Shown: positions 7,157 through 14,527 of the stretch, in pieces
Numbering within the stretch: the first letter of the stretch is position 1
Layout: each line of letters begins with the position of its first letter
DNA from: Candidatus Rifleibacteriota bacterium
GTDB taxonomy: Bacteria > Muiribacteriota > UBA6191 > JACPRK01 > JACQZM01
Assembly: GCA_016213885.1 (NCBI GenBank)
Contig: JACQZM010000304.1
Location: 1-37,496, forward strand
Length of the DNA stretch: 37,496 nucleotides
Direction of reading: 5' to 3'
Notes under the pieces: model-generated
Seen by the model: the letters and a program-made list of their open reading frames with translations, nothing else
Told to the model about the DNA's origin: nothing
The model's database searches: none
Made by a program: the position numbers and the translations under genes

Positions 7157-9700
7157 ATGTCGAACCCGACCTGTCCCAGGTGCGGGGTGGAGCTCGGGAC
7201 GGAACAGGCGAACGCCGCCCTGGTCCACTGTCCCCGATGCCAGGACACGCTCATCGTGCCCGGCGCGGCGAAGATCCCGCTGTTGACGCGCACGTCGGCC
7301 GGCGAGGTCCGGGAAGCCGCCGTGGTGGGACTTCCGCAGGCGTTCCGGGAGCGGTACCTGCTCGAACGGCTCCTGGGAAGCGGCGGCATGGGGATGGTCG
7401 TGGAGGCCCGGGACAAGAAGACCGGGGACACGGTGGCGATCAAGCTGCTGACCCGCCTCGAGGACGACGACGCCCTGAACCGTTTCATGCGGGAGGGGGA
7501 GCTGCTCGCCCGGATCGACCACCCCAACGTGGTGAAGGTCATCGACTGCTCCCAGATCGAGGGCCACCCCTACCTGGTCATGGAGCTGCTCGAGGGCGGC
7601 ACGCTGCGCACGAGGCTGAAGGCCGGCGTCCCCATGCCGCTCGACGAGGCGGTCCGGATCACGATCGATTGTCTGGCCGGCCTGAACGCCTGCCATCTCC
7701 AGGGGGTGGTCCATCGCGACCTGAAGCCCGAGAACATCCTCTTCACCAGGGCCGGCGCGTCCAAGATCACGGATCTCGGCGTGGCCAAGGCGTACGGCGC
7801 CCCGACCAGCCTCACCCAGACCGGCGCCGTGATCGGGACGCCCACGTACATGTCGCCGGAGCAGGCCAAGGGTGAGCCGGTGGTCATCGCTTCGGACATC
7901 TACGGGATGGGCCTCATCCTCTACGAGATGCTCGCCGGCCGGCCGCCGTTCCGGTCGGACAAGCTGCACGAGCTTCTCCAGGCCCACGTGGAGAAGATCG
8001 CCCCGCCGATCACCGAGTTTCGAAGCGAGATTCCTCCCGGGATCGAGAGGCTCCTCGCCGCGGCGCTCGCCAAGCGGATCGAACGGCGGCCGGCCTCGGC
8101 CGACGACTTCGCGACCCGGCTGCGCCGGGCGGTCCAGCGCTCCGGTCCGGAAGCGCCGGCCCGACCCCGCTCCGGCGTGGTCGCGGCGGCGCCGGCCCGG
8201 ACGCTGTCCAGCTCGACCCTGGGGCACCTGGTCGTGCTGGCGGCGCTCGCGGCCGGCTGCTACCTGGCCATCGAGGCGGTCCGGCCCCCGCTCCGATCGG
8301 TCCACGGTCCGACGCCGGCCATGAGCATCGCGCCGGAAGACCCGCTGGCGGTTCTGGCCCGGCTTCCGGTCCAGGTGGTCAGCACCGTGAGCACCGTCCG
8401 ATCCACGTCGTGCGAGCTGATCTTGACCCTGGATCGGCCCGCGGAGGGCCGGTTCGAGCTGGCGCTGGCGGACCCGAAGAGCGGCACGACCAGCCCGATC
8501 GGCCGCCGCGGCGTCCTGCCTCTGGCCGCGATCCAGCGCGTGGTTCTGGACGATCTGGCCCCGGGCGGGCACTACGTGCTGGCGGTCCGGTTCAAGAAGG
8601 AGGGGGCGCCGGAGGAGAAGCCGCACTCCATCGACCTGAAGACCCCGGAGCGGATCCGGATCTCCAACGTGCTGGTCCAGCCCACGACCTCCATGGTCTC
8701 GCTGTCGTGGGAGACCGACCTCGAGACCGAGACGGTGGTGACCCACCCGGACCCGGCCACCGGAGAGCGCAAGCGGCAGGCGATCCCGGTGCTGGCCAGG
8801 GTGCACCACGTCCAGATCGACGAGCTGCGGCCCGGCACGGCCTACACGTTCGAGATCATCGCCGCCGACCCCCAGCGGCGTCGCGACGCCCGGCAGGCGA
8901 TCCCGGTGATGACCGCCCCGCTGGCCCGACGCCCTGCGCCCGCGACGGTCACCCCGGCGCCGCCGGTGCCGGCCGATCCGACGGTCGCCAGGGCCAAGGC
9001 GCTGGTCGACGAGGGGATCCGGGCTCTGGAGCGCGCCGACCCGTCGTTCGAGCGGAAGCTGACCGACGCCATCGCGTTCATCGAGAAGGCGCTGGCCGCG
9101 GGCTCCCAGGGCGCCCTGATCTTCCGGCTCCACGGTCGGGCGCGACTGTACCGCGACCGGGACGAGTCCGACGACCGGTCCGTGGCCAGGGCGTCGCTCG
9201 AGAGGAGCCTGAAGCTCGAGGAGTCCGCCGAGACGCTCTTCCTCCTCGGCCAGGTCCACGGGCTCGAGGAGCGGAGAGACCTGGAGATCGAGTTCTACGA
9301 GCGGTCGCTGCGGCTCGAACCGAACCGGGCCGACATCCACTTCCGCCTCGCCATGGCGTACGACCGGTCCAGGCGGCCCGACGCGCCGCGGAAGACGTTC
9401 GAGCACGCCAAGGCGGCGATCCGGCTCGACCATGCCTACAAGGCCAGGTTCCAGGAGGTCCTGAAGAACTCGGACGTGGCGAAGCAGATCGCGAGGATCG
9501 TGGCGGAGATCATCCAGCAGTCGGAGAACGACACGCTGACCGACGAGGAGACCCGGCGGTACGCGGAGAAGTTCCAGGAGATGCTGGGGGACAAGAGCAT
9601 CACGCCGGGACAGCTCAAGGACAAGAGGAAGCTCGAGGAGCTGCTCAAGGTCAAGGGCAGGGGAGTACCACCGCCGCCGGCCGGCGGCGGGGCCCGCTGA
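7157..9700 (+). CDS. Zinc-ribbon Ser/Thr protein kinase, transmembrane, with FN3-like and TPR ectodomain
   Basis: An 847-aa Hanks-type kinase. Residues 1-35 form a zinc ribbon (C6, C9, C25, C28). The kinase domain spans about 68-325: GSGGMG glycine loop, VAIK with Lys96, HRDLKPEN with catalytic Asp188, and GTPTYMSPEQ in the activation segment. The metal-binding motif is DLG (206-208), not DFG. A single TM helix (about 354-374) leads to an exported part with two beta-rich FN3-like modules (about 400-600; LRPGTAYTFEI is a typical FN3 strand) and TPR-like helices towards the end. This architecture suits a receptor kinase. Start ATG 7157 has GAGG 11 nt upstream. The paralogue at 19048 shares the zinc-ribbon spacing and linker. 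A secreted VWFA protein follows after 242 bp; that gap holds a lone TATTCT (9801-9806). Confidence 0.92.
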   Translation: MSNPTCPRCGVELGTEQANAALVHCPRCQDTLIVPGAAKIPLLTRTSAGEVREAAVVGLPQAFRERYLLERLLGSGGMGMVVEARDKKTGDTVAIKLLTRLEDDDALNRFMREGELLARIDHPNVVKVIDCSQIEGHPYLVMELLEGGTLRTRLKAGVPMPLDEAVRITIDCLAGLNACHLQGVVHRDLKPENILFTRAGASKITDLGVAKAYGAPTSLTQTGAVIGTPTYMSPEQAKGEPVVIASDIYGMGLILYEMLAGRPPFRSDKLHELLQAHVEKIAPPITEFRSEIPPGIERLLAAALAKRIERRPASADDFATRLRRAVQRSGPEAPARPRSGVVAAAPARTLSSSTLGHLVVLAALAAGCYLAIEAVRPPLRSVHGPTPAMSIAPEDPLAVLARLPVQVVSTVSTVRSTSCELILTLDRPAEGRFELALADPKSGTTSPIGRRGVLPLAAIQRVVLDDLAPGGHYVLAVRFKKEGAPEEKPHSIDLKTPERIRISNVLVQPTTSMVSLSWETDLETETVVTHPDPATGERKRQAIPVLARVHHVQIDELRPGTAYTFEIIAADPQRRRDARQAIPVMTAPLARRPAPATVTPAPPVPADPTVARAKALVDEGIRALERADPSFERKLTDAIAFIEKALAAGSQGALIFRLHGRARLYRDRDESDDRSVARASLERSLKLEESAETLFLLGQVHGLEERRDLEIEFYERSLRLEPNRADIHFRLAMAYDRSRRPDAPRKTFEHAKAAIRLDHAYKARFQEVLKNSDVAKQIARIVAEIIQQSENDTLTDEETRRYAEKFQEMLGDKSITPGQLKDKRKLEELLKVKGRGVPPPPAGGGAR

Positions 9701-9942
9701 AGGCCTGGTGCCTCTTGTCCCGGGCGATGAGACCGGCCGGCCCGTCGGTCGTTCGGCGCGATGTCACCAAGACGAGGATGCCGGGGGCACTTCATCCGGA
9801 TATTCTGCCCCGTCGAGTCGATCTTGCAGGAAGGCGGTCGCGGGCACGAGAGCGGAACTCGACGGAGAGGCTTGCCTGGGACGGCGACCCGGGGCACAGT
9901 GGGGGGGGCCCGGACGTCCCGTTGACCAAGATCGGAGTCGCC

Positions 9943-11220
9943 ATGACCCGCTGCATCGCCCTTGTCGCTCTCGTGACCCTGGTCCCCGTCGCTGCCCATG
10001 CCGAGGGGCTCTCCACACGACTGTCCCGGATCGACGCCGGGACCTTCCCCAGGATCGGCGTGTCGCTCTCCGTGTTCTCCGACGGGAAGCCGGTGCCCGG
10101 CCTGACCAAGGACGCATTCACCCTGGACGAGGACGGGAAGCCGGTGACGATCGTCTCCGTGGACGTGGAGAAGGCGCCGCTGAACGTGACCCTCGTGCTG
10201 GACACCTCCGGCTCCATGCAGCCGCACCTGGAGGCGCTGAAGACAGCAGTCCTCGACTTCGTCAGGGGGCTGGACACACAGGACCGGGTGAGCGTGGTGA
10301 CGTTCGCCGACGAGCCGACGGTCAGGGAGCACCTGACCGGGAACCGCAGGCGGGTGAAGGAGATCGTCGAGGAGCTCCGGGCCGTCGGGGCCACGGCGCT
10401 GTACGACGCTATCCTGGCCAGCGTGAAGGAGCTCAAGGGGGTGAGCGGGCGGAGGATCGCCGTGATCTTCTCCGACGGCAAGGACCAGAACGCCACCGGC
10501 ACGGCGCCCCAGTCGGTCTACTCCGTGAAGAACGCGGCCCAGGAAGCCAAGGACGCCCAGGTCGCCCTCTGGACCATCGCCTTTGGCGCCGGGACCGACC
10601 GGCCTCTCCTGGCCAAGCTCGCCCAGGTGACCGGCGGTCAGAGCTACGCCCCCGACGAGGCGGGCCAGCTGAGGCAGGCGTTCGGCCGGGTCCTGACCGA
10701 CGTCAGGCTTCAGTACCGGATCGAGTACGACAGCCCCCGACCGCAGCCCGACGGCACCGAGCGGGTGCTGACCGTGACCTCGAGCGCCCGGGGCCGTTCC
10801 GGTCAGGGGAAGTCTCGCTACCTGGCGCCGGCGGCTCCTCCGACGACCGGACCTCCCCCGGCGGCCGGCGCCGACGCCTCGACGGTCACCAGCACGACCA
10901 GCATGGTGGCGGCCATGGCGTCGCTGACGTTCAGAGGGTTCCCCGGTGGGTGGGCGAACGTCTGGCCTCCCGGCATGGAGCGTACGGAAGCCAAGAAGCA
11001 GCACCTGCTCCTGGACCTGTACGTGCCGCGAAGGTCGGAGAAGACGCTGTCCGTCCGACCCGGGTCGTGGAGGATCGCCTGGCGGTCCCACCTGAGCCAC
11101 GAGTTCGCCGTGCTGGGTGACGTGGAGCTCAAGGCCGGCGAGGAGAGGATCGTCGTCTCCCCCTTCGCCGAGAGGCAGCCGCCCCCGAAGCCGCCGGTGA
11201 AGCGGGTCCGCCCCCGCTGA
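9943..11220 (+). CDS. Secreted VWFA-related domain protein
   Basis: A 425-aa exported protein. A signal peptide (MTRCIALVALVTLVPVAAHA) is followed by a beta-sandwich lead-in (FPRIGVSLSVFSDGKPVPGL) and a von Willebrand A domain with a MIDAS motif, DTSGSM (D87, S89, S91), plus VIFSDGKD further on. The order 'use of the protein as DEDGKPV...' then MIDAS matches the bacterial VWFA-related family that is abundant in Acidobacteriota. The last 110 residues are beta-rich and end in a proline/arginine tail. The domain should bind divalent metal and a protein partner outside the cytoplasm; the partner is unknown. ATG 9943 is chosen because GGAG (9934-9937) is well spaced and a signal peptide starts exactly there. 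It lies between a kinase gene and a pilus-like block. Confidence 0.88.
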   Translation: MTRCIALVALVTLVPVAAHAEGLSTRLSRIDAGTFPRIGVSLSVFSDGKPVPGLTKDAFTLDEDGKPVTIVSVDVEKAPLNVTLVLDTSGSMQPHLEALKTAVLDFVRGLDTQDRVSVVTFADEPTVREHLTGNRRRVKEIVEELRAVGATALYDAILASVKELKGVSGRRIAVIFSDGKDQNATGTAPQSVYSVKNAAQEAKDAQVALWTIAFGAGTDRPLLAKLAQVTGGQSYAPDEAGQLRQAFGRVLTDVRLQYRIEYDSPRPQPDGTERVLTVTSSARGRSGQGKSRYLAPAAPPTTGPPPAAGADASTVTSTTSMVAAMASLTFRGFPGGWANVWPPGMERTEAKKQHLLLDLYVPRRSEKTLSVRPGSWRIAWRSHLSHEFAVLGDVELKAGEERIVVSPFAERQPPPKPPVKRVRPR

Positions 11221-11373
11221 CCGGTCACCGCGGCCCCGACGCGCTCCGGCCCCGACTGTCGTTCCTGCGACATACCGGGAACAACCGGAGCGATCCGTGG
11301 TCGGATCCAGGGACCGGCCCACCCGGGCGGATAGATCGCCCGCCACGGGAGAGGGCCGGTCCGAGGAGGATCC

Positions 11374-11766
11374 ATGCGAAGCTTCCTGACCGGTGGAGTG
11401 CAGCCGCACGTCGTCCACGAAGAGCTCCGGGCCCAGACGCTCCTGTCGATCCGGTGGCGGTTCCTCTTCGGATGCTGGCTCGTCACCGCGATCGCCGTCG
11501 GCTTGAGGCCGGTCTTCCTCGCCATGAACATCGAGCTGCCCTGGAGCGTGACCGTGCTCGTGAAAGGCGCCCAGATCGCCTCGAACTGGTGGTTCCTCGC
11601 GGTGCCGCTGGCGCTCTGGCTCTCCTGGGCCGCGGAGGCGTACTGGCTCAGGTCGCTCTCCCTGCGCGGGCTGGCTCACGTCCGGTCCGGCCTGCTGGCG
11701 GTCTGGTTGTTGGTCCTGTACACCCTCTGGCTTCCCATGATGAAGCTGATCTGCAACGTGGGCTAG
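11374..11766 (+). CDS. Small polytopic membrane protein, possibly a reduced T2SF (GspF/PilC) module
   Basis: A 130-aa protein with three hydrophobic segments. It starts at ATG 11374 behind an excellent GGAGG (spacing about 6). I do not recognise it with certainty. The pattern of segment 1, then IELPWSVTVLV, then SNWWFLAVPLALWL, then a final helix with LWLPMMKL resembles the transmembrane part of type II secretion F / PilC proteins (ELPLPT..., N-Y-W-W, and a last helix ending LPLFQL). The large cytoplasmic helical bundles of that family are missing: only about 30 residues lie between segments 2 and 3. Context supports the idea, since three prepilin-like genes and a sigma-54 activator follow. 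It may instead be an unrelated small membrane protein with chance resemblance. Confidence 0.6.
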   Translation: MRSFLTGGVQPHVVHEELRAQTLLSIRWRFLFGCWLVTAIAVGLRPVFLAMNIELPWSVTVLVKGAQIASNWWFLAVPLALWLSWAAEAYWLRSLSLRGLAHVRSGLLAVWLLVLYTLWLPMMKLICNVG

Positions 11767-11886
11767 CGCTACAACGAAAGATCACGCCCATCGCATCTCC
11801 CGCTCGAGGGTGGAAACGCCCCGGCCGCCTGGGATAACCTGGAGGAGTCGCATGTCCAGGGTCGGCCGGATGGGAGGTGCTGCGCG

Positions 11887-13222
11887 GTGGGCGATTCACC
11901 GGACGGGGAGCGGAGCCGGACGATCCGGCTCCCACCCAGAAACGCGAGCTCATCGCTCTCCGTGGAAGAGGCCCACCTGGTCGTGAGAGCCGGCGACCAG
12001 GCCGGTCTGGAGATCCCCTGCGGCACCCACCGGGTCCGGATAGGGACAGCCAGGGACAACGACCTGGTGCTGGTGGACAAGGCGGTGTCCCACCACCACG
12101 CCGTGCTGGAGCCAGTGGCCGGCGGGATCGTGCTCCGGGACCTCGGATCGACCAACGGCACTTTCCTTGCGGACGTGCAGATCCGGGAGGCGTTCGTCCG
12201 GCCCGGCGAGCTGATCCGGGTCGGCAGCACCACCCTCCTGATGAAGCTCAGGAAACGCCGGGACGGCGTGCCCCCGTCGAGCGCGAACGGGTTCGGCAGG
12301 CTCGTCGGCCAGAGCCTGAAGATGCGGCAGCTGTTCACCCTCCTCGGGTGGGTCGCTCCCACGGAGACCTCGCTGCTCATCACCGGGCCCACCGGTACCG
12401 GCAAGGAGGTCGTGGCTCAACTGCGGCGCGATCATCGAAGGCCTCGCCGGCTCCGACCTCTTCGGCCACGAGCCCGGCGCGTTCACCGGCGCCAGCGGCC
12501 GGCGGATCGGCGCGTTCGAGCAGGCCGACGGGGGGACCGTGTTCCTCGACGAGATCGGGGAGCTCCCGCTGGATCTGCAGCCCAAGCTGCTCAGGGTCCT
12601 GGATGCCCGGGAGGTCCGCAGACTCGGCGGCAACGCCTCGATCCCGCTGGACCTGCGGGTGCTCGCCGCCACGAACCGCGACCTGGAGTCCATGGTCTCC
12701 GGGGGGCGGTTCCGGGAGGATCTGTACTGGCGGCTCTGTCAGGTCAAGGTGGTGCTCCCGTCCCTTCAGGAACGGCGGGAGGACATCCCGCTCCTCATCG
12801 AGTCGTTCCTCCGGACGCTCCCGGCCGGAGCGCCGCCCCGGAGCATGAGCCCCGAGGCCGTGGCGCTCATCTCCCAGGGCCGGTTCCCGGGCAACGTGCG
12901 CCAGCTCAGGATGATCGTGGAGCGGGCCGCCATGGTGAGCCAGAACGCCACGATCGATCGGTCCGACCTGGCGGTGTTCGGCGACCTGGCCGGGCCGGCC
13001 GTGGCAGGCTCCCCGGCGGGCGGGGCCTCGGAGCCGCAGCGAGACGTCCCGGCCGGGCCGGCGAGCGAGCGAGAGCGGATCGTGGCCGAGGACTCCGGCC
13101 CCCGGGGACCCTTGACAGTCACGCGCGGGCCCGTGACTGTCAAACGACCCTTTCGCCGACCGTCAGCGTCGCGAGCAGGCGCTCCACCGGCCGCGGTCGG
13201 GCTCCGGTATCGTCGCTCATGA
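11887..13222 (+). pseudogene. FHA/AAA+ sigma-54 activator, broken by a ~50-bp internal deletion
   Basis: Coding begins at GTG 11887 behind GGGAGG. The first frame encodes an FHA domain ([23 protein letters not shown]) and the start of a sigma-54 AAA+ ATPase including Walker [12 protein letters not shown]. At about 12415-12419 the frame is lost. The rest continues in another frame as [18 protein letters not shown], then GAFTGA (the sigma-54 contact loop), Walker B FLDEIGE, and RFPGNVRQL, ending at 13222. Compared with the intact paralogue at 28095-29510, about 17 codons between Walker A and the NCG motif are missing with one base left over, a net loss near 50 bp. There is also no Fis-type HTH at the C terminus; instead there is a Pro/Gly/Arg tail. 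As read, no working protein would be made. A natural mutation or an assembly error are both possible. Confidence 0.8.
13112..13143. promoter_or_regulatory. Perfect 12-bp dyad TTGACAGTCACG / CGTGACTGTCAA
   Basis: Left arm 13112-13123, 8-bp G/C spacer, right arm 13132-13143, with no mismatch. It lies in the poorly conserved tail of the broken activator, about 120-150 bp before the sigma-54-like promoter of the prepilin operon. That is the usual distance for an upstream activating site of a sigma-54 enhancer-binding protein. There is no U-tract, so a simple terminator is less likely. Confidence 0.55.
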
Positions 13223-13261
13223 GCGGTCTCTTCGCAGATCCTCCCGTGGATCGCCGGGCTC

Positions 13262-13277
13262 TGGCACGCCGCTTGTT
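13262..13277 (+). promoter_or_regulatory. Sigma-54-like promoter TGGCAC-N5-TTGTT
   Basis: TGGCAC (13262-13267), GCCGC spacer, TTGTT (13273-13277). The -24 GG and the -12 element have the strict sigma-54 spacing; only the -12 GC reads GT. The predicted start is about 13288, at or next to the GTG of the prepilin gene (13289). Confidence 0.55.
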
Positions 13278-13288
13278 TATCCGTCGGC

Positions 13289-13804
13289 GTGAAGACGGCG
13301 ACGAGGATCACGGCGACAGGAGCGACGAGAGCGGCGTTCTCCGCCGTCGAGGTGATGGTGGGCGCCCTGCTGCTGGGGCTGGCGTTGATCCCGATCGCAA
13401 GCGGCGTGATCAGCACCGGCCGTGAGGCTGGGTTCACGGAGTCCCACCTGCTGGCCCGGGCCAGGGCGCTGGCGATCCTGGACGCCCAGGAGGCGCTGGG
13501 GTGGGCGGCGCTGGCCACGGTCGGCGAGGCGGAGCAGCCGCTCCCGATCCCGGCCGCGGCGGGGACCGCCCCGGCGCTTCCCGGCGCTCCGGGCGGGGAG
13601 CTCTACCAGGAGAGACTGTGCGCCATCAGCCTGGCCGACGGCCTGGTGGCGCTCTCCGTGGACGTGGGCTGGACCTTCGCGGGCGACCACGGTGTCGCCG
13701 ACCGGTCGCACGTCGCCAGGGCGGTCAGGTTCGTGGGCCGTCCCGACGGGAGCTGGCTCCACAGGGTGCCGCTCCCGTCGAGGCCGGCCAGCACGGCGGA
13801 CTGA
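13289..13804 (+). CDS. Type IV prepilin/pseudopilin-like protein
   Basis: A 171-aa protein with a class III (prepilin) signal. A 16-residue positive leader ends TRAA, followed by FSAVEVMVGALLLGLALIPI, in which Phe is +1 and Glu is +5. Cleavage would be after Ala instead of the usual Gly; the second prepilin-like protein at 16285 shows the same Ala. The rest is a globular domain of the minor pilin type (PilV/GspI-like size), without further recognised motifs. GTG 13289 is the only ATG/GTG start in this frame after the upstream stop at 13222; no Shine-Dalgarno is seen. The start lies 11 nt after the sigma-54-like -12 element, so the mRNA may be leaderless. It heads a same-strand run of four genes to 16845. 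Confidence 0.75.
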   Translation: MKTATRITATGATRAAFSAVEVMVGALLLGLALIPIASGVISTGREAGFTESHLLARARALAILDAQEALGWAALATVGEAEQPLPIPAAAGTAPALPGAPGGELYQERLCAISLADGLVALSVDVGWTFAGDHGVADRSHVARAVRFVGRPDGSWLHRVPLPSRPASTAD

Positions 13805-13858
13805 CGGAGTCGCTGGACAGGGCGAATCAACGGTTCTCGAAGATCAGGGAGGTCGACC

Positions 13859-14461
13859 ATGTCGTATCGAATCGAGAAGCAGGGAAGGTCCTGGAGGCTC
13901 GGGGCGCTCGTGGCGGTCCTCGTCGCGAGCCTGGCGTTCATGAATCTGGGCTGCGCCGGCGGGGTCAAGCCCAGTCCCGGCGGCGGGCTCACGGGGCAGA
14001 TCGACATGGGCGGCGGCCCCGGCGGCCAGGGGCAGCCCGGCGGTCAGGAAGCGGCGGGCGCCGCCGGGAGCTCCGGCGCCCAGGGCACCGGGAGCAGCCT
14101 CGCCAGCGGTGGCGGCCTCCCGGACCCGGGCCAGATCGCCGGACAGATCGGAAGCGGGATCGGCTCGATCGCCCGGACCGCCCAGGGCGCGGGCCAGCAG
14201 CTCCTGGGGAACCTGGGAGACGTGGCCCGGAACGCCGGCGAGCAGATCACGGACGGCGCCCGCGACGTGGGCAGGCAGGTCGGGTCCGTGGTCCGGAACG
14301 CCGGCGAGCAGGTCGGCGACGGCGCCCGCGACGTGGGCCGGGCGGTCGGGTCCGTGGTGCGAAGCGCCGGCGACACGATTCGCCGGGGGCTGGGATCGCT
14401 GTTCAAGGAGGCGACCACCGACGTGACCGGCGACCTGAGCCAGGCGCCCGGGACAAGGTAG
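13859..14461 (+). CDS. Probable lipoprotein with 22-residue amphipathic repeats
   Basis: A 200-aa protein starting behind AGGGAGG (13846-13852). Residues 14-31 are a signal segment ending FMNLG, followed by Cys32; this looks like a lipoprotein signal, although the lipobox is imperfect (N-L-G-C). Residues 35-90 are Gly/Pro/Gln-rich and probably disordered. From about 120 a 22-residue unit with core RNAGEQ...DGARDVGR is repeated twice fully and once in degraded form (RSAGDTIRRGLGS). These units would form amphipathic helices like LEA or apolipoprotein-type repeats, which suggests contact with membrane or with a filament. It sits between prepilin-like genes, so a role in the same envelope machine is likely, but the function is unknown. 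Confidence 0.7.
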   Translation: MSYRIEKQGRSWRLGALVAVLVASLAFMNLGCAGGVKPSPGGGLTGQIDMGGGPGGQGQPGGQEAAGAAGSSGAQGTGSSLASGGGLPDPGQIAGQIGSGIGSIARTAQGAGQQLLGNLGDVARNAGEQITDGARDVGRQVGSVVRNAGEQVGDGARDVGRAVGSVVRSAGDTIRRGLGSLFKEATTDVTGDLSQAPGTR

Positions 14462-14527
14462 CGCGTCATCGATCGGCCGGGGCCGTCCGACCCCGGCGGT
14501 GCCGCGATCCGATCGAGGAGGAGAGCG

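Noticed and set aside
11760..11774. Palindrome GGCTAGCGCTAC at the end of the 11374 gene as terminator
   Set aside because: The 8-bp core has no loop and no U-tract follows.
13112..13117. TTGACA as a -35 box
   Set aside because: No -10-like hexamer lies 16-18 bp downstream; the bases belong to the 12-bp dyad.
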